This document shows, one piece after another, positions 19,616 through 30,275 of a stretch of 64,000 bases of DNA; positions within the stretch are counted from its first letter, which is position 1, and each line of letters begins with the position of its first letter. Origin of the DNA: Phymatolithon calcareum. Lineage: Eukaryota; Rhodophyta; Florideophyceae; Hapalidiales. The notes beneath the pieces were generated by a model. That model saw nothing but the letters and a program-made list of their open reading frames with translations, was not told the origin of the DNA and did not search any database. Position numbers and translations under genes: made by a program. The DNA lies in the NCBI GenBank assembly GCA_977006965.1, contig OZ345357.1, positions 2,108,001 to 2,172,000 on the forward strand, written 5' to 3'.

Positions 19616-21043
19616 ATGCTCCCACCCGATGCCCCACCCACAGACCCATCGGCACCAACGCCCGACTCCGAACTAACTGTCCTCATCAAATCGCCAACCG
19701 ATGCACCGGGCACTCCCCCCTTTAACTTGACGCTTCCACGCACAGCGTTAGTTCGCGATGCAAAATCCGCATTATCACATCAGTATCCGAGCCAACCTCC
19801 TGCAACCTCTCAGCGTCTCATTCACGCCGGCAAACTTCTCGCCGATTCCACACCTCTCCTCGACGCACTGACAGGCGACCCTCCGCAGGTAATCCATCTT
19901 GTTGCTGCGCCCCGTTCGTCGGTCCTCCGCCGTCCGGCTCCATCGTCGCCGCCCGTGGCGCACACTCCCCCTCCGCGAGATGCCGCCGCTGCCGGTGGGG
20001 CCGCGGAAGGGTATGCCGCACACATTCAGGAGGTGGAGGCGGCCTTCGCGCGCTTGTTGCACCATCAAGAGCGCTATTTTGCACTCGTAAGGGCGCAGCC
20101 GCCGGCAGCTCCCGAGGCTGCTGCTGCGGAACTTGCGCAAGTACGCGCTGCAATTGCTGATTACGATGCTAGCACGCAGCGTCAACGTGATGCTATCCGC
20201 GGCGCGGCTGGCGCTCCTGCGCCTGCTGCTATGGCGCACGCACCGCATCCGATTGTGTTTCCGCATATGGGTGCATTTCAAGCACCGCACGGTTTCCAAC
20301 CGCTTCCTGCTTTTCACGCCATGATGTACCACCAACCTGCCGTGCCTGCTGCGCCCGCTGCGCCGGATGCGCCTGGTGCTCCGCCCGCGCCTGCTGGAGC
20401 GTTTCCGCCTGGAGCTGCTCCGAATGCTGCGTTTCCACCTGGAGCCGTCCCGTTTGGCGCTGTGCCCGGACAGCAGCAAGGTCCTGTGTGGCGTCGTCAG
20501 TTTGTGTTTCAGTTTGATTTTCACTGGGCTCTGCTTGCCAAACTCGCGTTTTTTGTTTTCTTGTTGGCGCAAGAAGGGTCTCCAAGAAGGACGAAGATGT
20601 TGTTTGTGTTAGCTTTGTTTATTTATCTTTGGCAAACGGGACATCTGGGCTTTTTGCGAAGACTGCTCGCGGTTATTCTTCCCAGTCCTAATCAATTGTT
20701 TGTGAGTATATCGGCAATGGCCTCGGCAGCTGACGGCGATCCTCAGAGGGAGGCGCGAGTTGTGCCGCGAAACATGTTTATCAGGAAAACTGCCGTGCTG
20801 TTTTCGTATCTCTATTCGTTCTTTTACGGATTTGTATGCTCTTTGCTCCCGTCGTGGAACCCGGAACCTTTACCTCCTCTGTTCCATTTGTTTACGCTCC
20901 CGCCTAATAACGATGAAGGTGAAGGTGAAGCAGACGCTCAGGTGGGTGGTGATGCTGCAGAGGACCAGGCAATGCCACCACCAGATGCAAATTGGAGACC
21001 GAATGATGCCCCTCGTGAAGCCGGTCACGCTCACGCGGAGTGA
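19616..21043 (+). CDS. HERP-like ER membrane protein with N-terminal ubiquitin-like domain
   Basis: 475 residues, single exon. Residues about 20-95 form a ubiquitin-like fold of the HERPUD type: LTVLIKSP, LTLPRTALVRDAKSALSHQYPSQP, SQRLIHAGKLLADSTPL, VIHLVAAP. A Pro/Ala-rich middle follows, with a Met- and Phe-bearing patch at about 200-245. Hydrophobic segments come next: HWALLAKLAFFVFLLAQ, LFVLALFIYLWQTGHLGFL, and a third around FSYLYSFFYGFVCSLLPSW. HERP recruits and organises the HRD1 ERAD ubiquitin ligase at the ER. That role here is inferred from domain order. The gene is convergent with the DUF639-like gene. Confidence 0.8.
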   Translation: MLPPDAPPTDPSAPTPDSELTVLIKSPTDAPGTPPFNLTLPRTALVRDAKSALSHQYPSQPPATSQRLIHAGKLLADSTPLLDALTGDPPQVIHLVAAPRSSVLRRPAPSSPPVAHTPPPRDAAAAGGAAEGYAAHIQEVEAAFARLLHHQERYFALVRAQPPAAPEAAAAELAQVRAAIADYDASTQRQRDAIRGAAGAPAPAAMAHAPHPIVFPHMGAFQAPHGFQPLPAFHAMMYHQPAVPAAPAAPDAPGAPPAPAGAFPPGAAPNAAFPPGAVPFGAVPGQQQGPVWRRQFVFQFDFHWALLAKLAFFVFLLAQEGSPRRTKMLFVLALFIYLWQTGHLGFLRRLLAVILPSPNQLFVSISAMASAADGDPQREARVVPRNMFIRKTAVLFSYLYSFFYGFVCSLLPSWNPEPLPPLFHLFTLPPNNDEGEGEADAQVGGDAAEDQAMPPPDANWRPNDAPREAGHAHAE

Positions 21044-21506
21044 TAGTCGCGGGTGGAATTACGCAATTGCTTCCTGGTCCGTGATTGCCGGGATTGAAAG
21101 TGGATGTGGAGTACAACGCGTACATAACTCTTCCTCTGTCGCGTTCTGGTCAGTTGTCTGTCCGTTACGATTTCTTAGGATTCTACTTTCAGTTGTTTTC
21201 TATCTGCGAACAACTCATCTAGTCGAGGTTGCGAGTAAAACGGACGAACGGATAAGCAATCCTGGACTTTATTTATAGTGATGCATGTGTCTGTCTGAGA
21301 TGGTATATATTGTGTAGATGCCCATGTGAATATGTTTTCTATTTAATGACCAATGACGTTTCCAGGCTAATGGAGTGGGCATTGCGAAGGCGTTGGGGAA
21401 GATTATAAAATAGTGAAGCGGTGAACAAACAGCCTTTGCCAGAAAGCAGAGCAAGAATCTAAATTGCACATTGTGCACAACTGTGACCACCATGTTACCC
21501 AAAAAT

Positions 21507-21538
21507 GATTCATTGTTCGTAGCTACGAGCAATGAATC
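21507..21538. repeat. 32-bp near-perfect palindrome between convergent genes
   Basis: GATTCATTGTTCGTAG at 21507-21522 faces CTACGAGCAATGAATC at 21523-21538 with one mismatch and no spacer. It is flanked by an A run on the left and a T run on the right that extend the symmetry. It lies in the 890-bp space between the 3' ends of the HERP-like and DUF639-like genes. That space otherwise holds nothing I recognise. Confidence 0.8.
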
Positions 21539-21935
21539 TTTTTTTTCATCAGGAACAATCTTGCTTAGCGCAAACAACTTTCGAAGCTGTGAAGGCAATT
21601 TGCGAGAATTTACATGTTCCCCACCGAAGAATTCTCATGTTCCTGCATGCAGTTTTAAACAAGGACACTCCAATGAAGCAGGGTGCAGTATCTCTCACGC
21701 TTGCTCGATTGGGACTCGCGTAACCCCACATTCCACTTTCAGATGACCCGTCCAGTTTCACTGCAGTAGCACAGAATCCACATCAACACAGTATAGTCGT
21801 AGTGTGTCGATGACCCTTACGATTTCTGTTCTACAGTTTATATTTAAGATTCTGCTGTGTCAAGTGATCTAGTGGGCTACATCTAGAACTATACTACGAG
21901 TTGAAATGTACGCTTCGTCTGTAGTCGAAACCGTT

Positions 21936-24155
21936 TCAAATGCCGGCGTTGCTGTTTGAAGGGATTTCGTTCCAAAATCGAAGCACTGGATTCGAAGGCG
22001 GAAGGAAATGCTTTCCAAACATGAAGAAAACGAAGCACATGAACAAAATCTGTGTTGGTACAAGCATTAAAATAAGCGCAAAGAATAACACAGCTGCAAC
22101 AGCAGCCCAGGATTGCCACTCTTCAGATCGCCAAAGACAAAGGGTCTGAATCTTTCCAAAGAAAATGTTGAGTCTTCCAATCACGTTTTGAGCGGCTTGC
22201 AACGCATCGTGGACCTGAGCAACCATTTCCAACACATTTTGCTGTTGTTGTTCCGCGTCTTCTGAGGTCGCACGTCCCATGCCGTGACCAAACCAATTGA
22301 CTTTTGTTTCCATCACCCAACATGCCTGTCCAAACACCACCATTGCTGGCACGTACTTCACATATCCTTCAGTAGCAATTGCAATACAAAGCAGAATCGC
22401 AAGGATCGTCGCAGGTGGATTTTGCCACTGGAAAAGATGGTTAAGATATTGAATAAATCGCGCCAAAGGAGAGCATAGTTCTGCAAAACGTCCAATACTT
22501 TTCGCGAGAAGGGCGAGGTCAAAAGGGCGCTCATCCTGTGCGCGATAAACTCGGTTGTTCGCCTCCATGTTCTCCTGGATCGAAGCAACTAGACGTTCAA
22601 TCCAACCTTTCTCACTCCAATCATCATACTGCCGAACAGAGTCAACGTACCAAGTGACTTTTCCAGGATGGCGGTCAGCATGGGAAAACAGCAGAATATC
22701 TTGAGGCTCCCGTCTCTTCACCACATTTCGCAATGCTCGGTAACGCGCTATGTTGGCATGAGCAGCAATCACAAGAAGCGGAGTTGGAGGTTCGTTGCGG
22801 AATGGAGACTGCAGGTAGTTGATCAAAATGCTGCCGCTCCTATATGTTTTCCCCATGGTAGAACTATTTTCAGTGCCGCTATCGTCTTCTTCTCCGTTCT
22901 CGCTATTCTGACTTCTCAATGCAGACCCTCGTCCAGTGCTACCAAAACCCATTCGGTGATGTAGTGTATGGGCTTCAATTAGTTCTTGCAAAATTAGGAC
23001 CCAGTTGTCACGACGACTTGTGTCTCTGAACTCCATGAGACTGAAAGAAAGAGGTTTATCACCCGAGGTATACTGTCGCATGAGACTGCCAATGTGCTGT
23101 GAAAGAGTTTCCTGTTGCTTCGTCGTACCGTTTGAATTCTCGCCAGGTACCTGACCACCGGTGACTCCAATCAAAGCAGCTTGCGTTTCGGACTCCAGGT
23201 GAATTTCGAAACAGTCCCGAGCAAGAATCGGAATCGCATTGATTTGCACTTTGGCAATAGCACCCAGGCGTGCAACGTAGTGATTTCTTCCCACTGCAGC
23301 GTAGAAGACAAGATACCTCTGGCTCAAGAAAAGCTTGCCCATCGTCGGGAGCAGTTCAGCATGAACCACAGCGCCTTCGGATTTCACGAGAATTTCGCCA
23401 GCATCGATTCCAACTTCGCGCTTCACACGTGCCCATTCGTCGTCCGTCTCATAGTATTTCTTCAGCACAGACGAGTAATACTTGCTCCATACAGGAAATC
23501 GGAATGCTACAGACGGCGGAAATAAGTTCCTCACAGGTGAACGTGAGGATGAACGTGAGGATGAGGACAACAAGCCCTTCTCCCATTGCGACGGCGAAAC
23601 CAATACTTCGGCTTCACGTGCCCTTTCTGTCGACTGTGTCTTAGGCCATTTTCGCCATCTCAGTAGGCCCACAAGGCCAGAGTCAGCTGCATCTTCACCA
23701 ATTATTTCTTCAGACCCAGAAAACTCTGGCTCAGCTAATGAACTCTCGCCCTCGGCACTCACCAGTTGATCGAAAACCGTCCAAGCGACGGCCGCATCAG
23801 CAACCGGAGACATGTGAGGTGCATAGCGAATAAATTCATCTCGGAGGACATAGCCTGCTCCAGTTCGGTCCATAAGATTGAATAGCCAGGAGCACGCATT
23901 TTCAATGGACGTCAGGTTCCGCGACTTCAGTGTGGAAACGATGATAAAATCAGACAGGTCGCGCGGTGCAAGCTCAATTTGAATTTTTGCAAAAGCACCT
24001 CGAGATGCCGACTGACTGGCCTCGTACTCTAGCTTCAACGCTGATACAGTTTTTCCCAGGAGTTGTGCGCAAGACTCAACCATGGCAGCTCGAAATTCAG
24101 ATCCTCTTCCCTCGACCAGTCCTTCATCCTGTATTGCGCTTGGACTGCTTTCCAT
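21936..24155 (-). CDS. DUF639-like protein with GRAM domain and C-terminal membrane hairpins
   Basis: 739 residues from the ATG at 24155. The longer frame opens at a TTG codon and is discarded. The order of parts resembles plant DUF639 proteins: an N-terminal helical region (MVESCAQLLGKTV, ACSWLFNLMDRT), a Ser/Arg-rich loop (SSSSRSSSRSPV), a GRAM-like domain around residues 285-350 (GKLFLSQRYLVFYA, RLGAIAKVQINAIPIL, FEIHLES), then FSLMEFRDTSRRDNWVLILQELIEAH and YRALRNVVKRREPQDILLFS. The C-terminus has two hydrophobic blocks, one after the LFQWQNPPATI motif and one near the end (VAAVLFFALILMLVPTQILFMCF). GRAM domains bind lipids. DUF639 function is unknown. It is likely an endomembrane protein. 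Confidence 0.7.
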   Translation of the reverse strand: MESSPSAIQDEGLVEGRGSEFRAAMVESCAQLLGKTVSALKLEYEASQSASRGAFAKIQIELAPRDLSDFIIVSTLKSRNLTSIENACSWLFNLMDRTGAGYVLRDEFIRYAPHMSPVADAAVAWTVFDQLVSAEGESSLAEPEFSGSEEIIGEDAADSGLVGLLRWRKWPKTQSTERAREAEVLVSPSQWEKGLLSSSSRSSSRSPVRNLFPPSVAFRFPVWSKYYSSVLKKYYETDDEWARVKREVGIDAGEILVKSEGAVVHAELLPTMGKLFLSQRYLVFYAAVGRNHYVARLGAIAKVQINAIPILARDCFEIHLESETQAALIGVTGGQVPGENSNGTTKQQETLSQHIGSLMRQYTSGDKPLSFSLMEFRDTSRRDNWVLILQELIEAHTLHHRMGFGSTGRGSALRSQNSENGEEDDSGTENSSTMGKTYRSGSILINYLQSPFRNEPPTPLLVIAAHANIARYRALRNVVKRREPQDILLFSHADRHPGKVTWYVDSVRQYDDWSEKGWIERLVASIQENMEANNRVYRAQDERPFDLALLAKSIGRFAELCSPLARFIQYLNHLFQWQNPPATILAILLCIAIATEGYVKYVPAMVVFGQACWVMETKVNWFGHGMGRATSEDAEQQQQNVLEMVAQVHDALQAAQNVIGRLNIFFGKIQTLCLWRSEEWQSWAAVAAVLFFALILMLVPTQILFMCFVFFMFGKHFLPPSNPVLRFWNEIPSNSNAGI

Positions 24156-24584
24156 TCTTGGGACGTAATGTCGGATATCTCTCTTCAAACGAAGGGATAC
24201 CTATTTCACTTCCGAGAGAATAGCCAATTCCACAGAAGTATTATGGAAGTCTGCCTGCAATCCTGGAACCGCGAGGCCCTATACAGACAGGTATAAGGAA
24301 GGGCAACAGAGTGCCACGAATCCCATGACAACGCAAAATCTTACGCAGTTTGTAAGATTGTAGTTTGCTTACGAAATTCGATTTTTGGACATCTGTGGTT
24401 ATTACATAAAATAGGGTTAATTCAGTCCTAAAATTCGGGGTGCTCCCCTCCCAAGTGATCGCATAGACTGCAAATAAACCACATTTCGCCTGGCGTAGTG
24501 ACGTACTGTAGTGTTGTAGTGGGTTATTTGCGGCACAAGAAAAGCCAGCTTCAAGCCTATGTTGATTTGAGGGAAAAGCAACGA

Positions 24585-25472
24585 TCACCTCGTGTTCATC
24601 CAGTCGAGAAACACCAGGCAGAGGCTCAAAATGAAGATGAACAATGCAACCCAGTACGTCAAAATCGGACCGCGTTCTCTCATTTTCCGCAGTTCACGGT
24701 TCCCATGTTCCACATAATTCGTTGCATCAATAGCCATTTCATAAAGCGACTCGATATCTTTAGCTTGTTCAAGAACTTTGGTTGCAAAAACATGATTCAA
24801 GCTTGCAATTTCTACAACAGCTCGTTCAACCGCTTGCACTCTCTCGCGAGTGTCAACGAGTTCGTTAACCAGAGATGCATTCTCAACGGCCAGCATTTGT
24901 ACCAGATTAGCATCAGTATCTTGAATAGCCATAGAATCATCGTGTTCTTCACGCCGACGCATTTCGAGCGCAACCTCTTTTGCAATTTGAGCGTTCACAC
25001 GCACTTCTCGACGAGTGCCGCTAGAGACTGCATGCTTAATACGAATACCGCGAAGTTCTTCTGAAAGTCTTCCAACAGCCTGAAGTTCACCGTTTAGAAT
25101 TACCACAACTCCAAGCTTGTGTGCAGAGAAGGAACCATGGACAGGTGCAGTTTCCGCTTCGATTGTGGCTTCATTCTTCAACAGCTCGATTTGACGCATT
25201 GCATACTCCAGAAAGTTGGCGACTGCTCCATCCACTTCATCTCGTTCGCTGTCGCGCATCCCGCGTCCAGAGAAATCCTCATATTTTCGTTTACTGCTTT
25301 GCAGGAATAATCTCATGTCTCGGATCTTATCCGAGAGCTTAGTCGCCAGAGTTGTGAAGGGATGGCATGAGACGGAATCGGGTACATAGAGTGCATTCTC
25401 TCTGGTCGCTTTTTCATTCTCCGATAACAGAAGGGAGACGAATTCCTCCGTTCGATCGATAGGAACTATCAT
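24585..25472 (-). CDS. Syntaxin-18/Ufe1-type ER Qa-SNARE
   Basis: 295 residues. It has an N-terminal regulatory region with DRTEEFVSLL and a helical middle. The SNARE helix (about residues 205-268) is VVEIASLNHVFATKVLEQAKDIESLYEMAI in character, with the zero-layer Gln in the LEQ step, followed by ATNYVEHGNREL. The C-terminal anchor is TYWVALFIFILSLCLVFLDWMN, and the FLDW ending is typical of syntaxin 18. The protein accepts Golgi-to-ER COPI vesicles with the Dsl1/NRZ tether at the ER membrane. The gene is co-directional with the DUF639-like gene, about 430 bp away. Confidence 0.92.
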   Translation of the reverse strand: MIVPIDRTEEFVSLLLSENEKATRENALYVPDSVSCHPFTTLATKLSDKIRDMRLFLQSSKRKYEDFSGRGMRDSERDEVDGAVANFLEYAMRQIELLKNEATIEAETAPVHGSFSAHKLGVVVILNGELQAVGRLSEELRGIRIKHAVSSGTRREVRVNAQIAKEVALEMRRREEHDDSMAIQDTDANLVQMLAVENASLVNELVDTRERVQAVERAVVEIASLNHVFATKVLEQAKDIESLYEMAIDATNYVEHGNRELRKMRERGPILTYWVALFIFILSLCLVFLDWMNTR

Positions 25473-26114
25473 GGTGTTACAGGCTTACCCAGGAAGTGGT
25501 GCAGCACGCGCCCGTAGTCGAAGAAAAAAGGATATGAAAAATCATAAAATTTGCAAATTACGTAACGGCTTGAATCAGAGTTGAATTGATTTGCCTTGAC
25601 GAACGGTGCACACGTTACCTCCAAATTCACCAATTTTTCCACCGGTGTGGAGGCGACAGTAGACCAAGGTGAAGATCAGCAGGGCAACAGCTCTGAACTT
25701 GGTTCAGGAAAGAGTGTAGAGGTTCTCGTAATTTATTCAATATCTTCTCATCTTGGGTGTACACAAAAATATTATCACGAAGACTGGACCGGCACAGCCT
25801 TCTGAAGTAGCATGGATATGCAAGTCAGGACGAAGAAGACATTGAACGATTACGGCAGACAACGGATTTAGCTCTACTATTTGTACAAATACGCACCGCC
25901 GACTACCAAAAAAATCAATGCATCCGTACGCTGTACGTTGCCGATTATACCGAGATCAAGCAGCACCAGAACGACAATGTGCGTGAGCACAAAGCGGAAA
26001 GTCCTGCCGCGTTTTGGGGGGCAGGGATCTGGAGACAAAAGGAAAACAATGACCGCGGGGTTGTTTCCCGGCAAACAGACGCACAAGGATACATTTGACG
26101 TTCTCGCCCTTGGA
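25473..26114. other. Intergenic interval, nothing recognised
   Basis: This holds the promoter of the syntaxin-18 gene on its left side and the 3' flank of TerC on its right. Only short frames without motifs are present. Confidence 0.5.
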
Positions 26115-27299
26115 TCAGACCGGTGGCAGAACGTCGCCGGCTGCCTGCGCCTGAGGCGATGCTGGATCCTCAGCTTCCTTCTCTTCTTCTTCCGGAAGCG
26201 GGAAGAGTACTGACAGAATAATTCCTAGTGTTAGAGTGCTGGTGACGACACCGAGAGAAAGTAGAATGTTAAGACGAAGCCCAAATGAGCCGCAAACCAT
26301 TTTCAATCCAATAAATCCGAGCACGACAGCAAGGGATTGCTTCAGGAAGCGAAGGTTCTTGATCGCATCGGAGATGACAAAGAAGAGCGATCTTAGTCCC
26401 ATTACGGCCAAAATATTGCTTGAATATATTACGAGAGTGTCCTTTGAAATTCCCAGTACAGCTGGTACTGAATCGAGAGCGAACACTACATCGGAAAGCT
26501 CCACGGAAACCAAGACGACAAAGAGAGGGGTGGCCAGCAGGGTTCCTGCCTCGAAAACGAAGAACCGCTCGCCAGTGTACTTGTCGGTGACAGGAAGAAG
26601 ACGTTTGGCGAATCGAACAGTCCTATTGTTCTCAAGATCTTCGTCGTCGTCATCGTCCTCCAAAAGTAACTTAATGGCAGAATAGATGAGAAGAGCGGCA
26701 AAGCCAATGGAAATCCATTCGAATCGTTCCACTAGTGCTTTTCCCAAAATAATCATGATGCCACGCAAAGCCATCGCGCCGATGATGCCCCAAAAGAGCA
26801 CGGTTTCTTGTGCTTCTCTTGGGACTTTGAAGTATTGAAAGATTAGCAAAAAGACGAAGAGATTATCGACTGAAAGGCTGTACTCCACAATGTAGGCGGT
26901 TAGAAACTCCAGGGCGCGGTCGGAGCCGCGGCTAATGGCAACGCCGCCAGCGGAGAGACCGGCCAAGCATATCCAAACGAATGTGCGAACAACGTGAACA
27001 TTGACTGAGTTGCGGAATTTGGCAAAACGGGCCGCGAGGTACTCGGGTGCGGTAGTACCGGCGACGGTGGTGAGTGTTTCGGGCGCGTCTGAATTAAGCT
27101 TGACGGTATTGAGGTGAATAGTGTGGGGGGTATCGAGGGACTTTGGTGCAACCGGTTCTGCTCCGGCGGGCGGGGTGGTGGCGGCGGCCATGCTGAATGA
27201 TGAGGAAGATGAAATCGCCAAGGAGGTGGGATCGCCAAGGTAGTGCGGGATTGACGACGCGTGCGTGCTGCCGCTCGTATCCCGGCGTCTAGAGACCAT
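26115..27299 (-). CDS. TerC-family integral membrane protein, probably thylakoid
   Basis: 394 residues, single exon. It carries the TerC/Alx signature blocks VEYSLSVDNLFVFLLIF and SVELSDVVFALDSVPAVLGIS with their membrane-embedded acidic residues, plus NILAVMGLRSLFFVI and about seven to eight TM helices. A cytosolic/stromal Asp-rich loop (EDDDDDEDLEN) separates the two halves. The N-terminal ~95 residues are Ser/Thr/Ala-rich and acid-poor at first (MVSRRRDTSGSTHASSI), consistent with plastid targeting. A second Met at 27191 is an alternative start. The Arabidopsis relative AtTerC (PDE149) is needed for thylakoid membrane biogenesis, and bacterial relatives are linked to manganese homeostasis. 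Plastid location is inferred. Confidence 0.93.
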   Translation of the reverse strand: MVSRRRDTSGSTHASSIPHYLGDPTSLAISSSSSFSMAAATTPPAGAEPVAPKSLDTPHTIHLNTVKLNSDAPETLTTVAGTTAPEYLAARFAKFRNSVNVHVVRTFVWICLAGLSAGGVAISRGSDRALEFLTAYIVEYSLSVDNLFVFLLIFQYFKVPREAQETVLFWGIIGAMALRGIMIILGKALVERFEWISIGFAALLIYSAIKLLLEDDDDDEDLENNRTVRFAKRLLPVTDKYTGERFFVFEAGTLLATPLFVVLVSVELSDVVFALDSVPAVLGISKDTLVIYSSNILAVMGLRSLFFVISDAIKNLRFLKQSLAVVLGFIGLKMVCGSFGLRLNILLSLGVVTSTLTLGIILSVLFPLPEEEEKEAEDPASPQAQAAGDVLPPV

Positions 27300-28425
27300 T
27301 GTTTACCGCATTGGGTTTTGCAGCCTAAAAGGAGAGTCCAATCAAGCGGAAAACGGCGTTTGTAAGAATTGCATGCAGCAATCAACGGCAGTGTGCTGGT
27401 TGGCGCAGTGTATGGATAATTCGTCTCTTCCGAAACAGGCAACACTGACAATCAGCAACGTAGTTGAAAGTGGCACGTCCTTCACACGCTCAGTGGGAGC
27501 GTTAGTGCTGCTTTACATCAACTTTTGGAGTTGTTTGAAAAGGAAGATTATCATCACGGCACGCCACTGGCACGCCACTACGAGTCGACCCGTCCACGGG
27601 CGCCTCCCAAACCGAGTTTCTCTCAAACCCTTGCTGTTTTCACCGCATCAAAAATTCTTCCAATAATTTGTTAATTTATGCCAAACCTTTCCTCAGATAT
27701 ATCACATGTTGCCATCATTTCCTACTGTAAGGCTCGTCTGAAAGTCAATTCAATATTATGGCGATCGTTAACAAACATCTAGCGATCTGGCCGATGATTG
27801 GGGTACAAGGAGAAAATTGTTTTCGATGCTACCTATCGATGCAACACTTGATGCTGCGTCATCAATATATAATGGATATGCGGTACGTGTATCACGTTCA
27901 ATTCATTACTGTATTGTTTGGCGCGAAAAAAAAGAAGGCAGTAATTTGTGCACGTCATCAGAAAATCACACATATTTGATATAAAATTCAGATGCCAACG
28001 TTGTAGCTTCTTTTTCACTGGGCCCTGATTACTGACGGCGCATCCTCCCTGAGACGAGAATCACCATAACGATTTGAAACGGCTGGGAAGGACAGGGAAG
28101 CTTCATGGCAAGGTTACGGCACAATATGATATTTTGCATTGGAATATTTTCGCTCCTGTTCTTCCCCTTCATCCAAAGTACAGTACTGTACTGTAACTGC
28201 AGTAGAACTCGAAGTACGGAATTGTGTAAAATTCAAGATTCTAGTTGAGCACGTACAGTCAGGGGAATCATGAATCGACTGTGATAACTTCATCGGCCAT
28301 GGTCATCAGAAGTATTCTCTTCCAGGACCAGGAAGACCGGAATGATGAAAATCCAAGTCGATTGTCACGTAATTTTGCAGAAGTGCCTCCACTTCTCGTG
28401 CAAACTGATGATGTCCTGCACACGG

Positions 28426-28467
28426 CAGAGGTAAAAACTTACACGATCGTGTAAGATTTTACCTCTG
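28426..28467. repeat. 42-bp palindrome with one mismatch
   Basis: CAGAGGTAAAAACTTACACGA (28426-28446) is followed directly by its reverse complement (28447-28467), with one mismatched pair and no spacer. It would extrude as a 21-bp hairpin. Confidence 0.85.
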
Positions 28468-29712
28468 ATTGATTGACTCGTGCCCGTTGTGCGAAATGAA
28501 CTGTATGTCTAATTTCAGTTAAAAATCGCCGTGTAGTTTTATGTAGTTCTACAATAAAATCTCGCGGACTCAACAATAGCATCTGCGAGATTTCATTGGT
28601 AGTATCAATATCAGAATGAAATCACAGTCGCTCATACAGTATATATGATATCATATTGTAGTTGTTTCAACCCAAGTCGATTGTTCAGTCCGCGGAATGC
28701 CTTCACAAATCCTTCTGCCGTACTGCACTGTAACCGTTACAGCTCAAGTGTCCTTTAGCGGAAGGGTACAATCCCCTGTTGTTAAGTTCTGCTGCCGTCG
28801 TCTTTCCAGAATGCCTTCCTGCAGTCGTAAGTGATAGCTGCCGTCCCCCATTAAAAGCAATCGAGGCCGATAGATTGGTTCCTGTCGGGAAGTTCGGGAC
28901 ATCCCCTCATAGTCGGTGCACAGTGTATGGATATGATTTTTTGTAGGGCCCCCTAATTCGGTGCACAGTAGAAACTCGTGACTGCCATCAGAACCTGCAT
29001 CATTATCCTGATTGTGATCAAGAGATAGTCCTGTTCTGACGCGAACTGATTTTGACCACAAACGCGATACATACAGTAATCGCCCCATGTTCTCAGAGAA
29101 GCATGCTGCATGAATGAGCTGTCGTTGATGCATTAAGTGCATCTCCAGACAAATTTTGGCTGAAGGTCTAAGACATTTCGCTACCGTGAAATTCTAAGCT
29201 CTGTCGCTCCTTCTAATTCTGTGACTAGATTCTGTTGTGTACAGAGGAGAACGCGATTTCGCAGGGCTCAAGTAGAGTACTTCGATTCCTGGCAAAACAA
29301 CAATATGGGCTGCTCTTCAGGTCCGGAAGGACGCACTGTGAAGAGAATGGAGGACCCATGTACCAAAGAAGTTTCCCAATCATGCATGCCCATCACACCT
29401 CATGTTAAAACCGCAGACTGCACTTGCCACAGCATGCATATTTCAGAAAATTCGATCAAATAGTCGTGCAATACTGTACGCAATCCTGGCGGAAACTCTT
29501 GATAAATTTAGTGCCTTCACGATGCATACAGTACTGTCGCCGAATCATGGGTTTGGAGCCCGGTGCGACCGGAACCCCATAGTAGCATCTCCTGGTGCAC
29601 CACAGTAACAATTCTCTCTCTCCTGATTCCCTCCTGTCCTATACACGGCCAATTCGTTCAATCCCTGGCGTAAAAGCATAGTACTGCATCATTTACGATA
29701 CTCACGGAGACC

Positions 29713-29770
29713 GGATTGAAGTGTTGGAAGCAAGAGAATGGCCATTCTCTTGCTTCCAACGTTTCAATCC
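29713..29770. repeat. 58-bp palindrome, core 36 bp perfect
   Basis: The core 29724-29759, built from TTGGAAGCAAGAGAATGG and its exact complement, has no spacer. Symmetry continues to GGATTGAA / TTCAATCC at the ends. Only two pairs mismatch, and both would be G-U wobbles in RNA, so a transcript would fold into a 29-bp hairpin. Confidence 0.9.
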
Positions 29771-30045
29771 TCATGCTTGTGGCCAACGATGGCCAAACTC
29801 CTGTTTCACATCTGGCTGCAGACGAGCCTAAATTTTGCTACCAACAAGCACCCTTTTAAAATCATTGACATTGCCCATGATTAAACTTTCTCGATCACGA
29901 TCTACAGTACCAGTGTGTTCGGGTTACTTGTTCGCCCCGACGTGTGCAACGTGAAAGAGTCTGGAATCTAGCCCCAGGTCCTGTCGGATGCAAAAGCATC
30001 AGATTTTGCTACGGTAGATTGCAGGCGAAAGGACAAAGGGCAGTT

Positions 30046-30079
30046 AATGTGGGGAGATCTTTTAAGATCTCCCCACATT
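30046..30079. repeat. 34-bp hairpin, 16-bp perfect arms with a 2-base loop
   Basis: AATGTGGGGAGATCTT at 30046-30061 and its exact complement at 30064-30079 are separated by TT. It lies about 200 bp left of the foldback element at 30276. Confidence 0.85.
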
Positions 30080-30275
30080 CAAACCATGGTTTTAATTCCC
30101 CTCACATTCCCTGACTCTCCCGAGAATTTGCGCGGTGGGGAAGCACAGTACCGTAGATTTGACGAACTGTTCCATAGACACAAAATGGACAATTTTGTCA
30201 GGATTGGCTTCCATCAACGCCCTATTTCCTGTTCCCCTCCGGTAAAGTATTGCAGGCGAGAACGTTATACTGTAG

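Noticed and set aside
20703-20720. Possible intron donor (GTGAGT) inside the HERP-like gene
   Set aside because: The frame stays open past it and encodes a hydrophobic segment and LLPSW motif that fit the family, so no splice is needed.
28744-29142. 132-codon minus-strand frame, considered as a retrotransposon fragment
   Set aside because: I could not match any RNase H, integrase or capsid motif, and it lies in palindrome-rich non-coding DNA.
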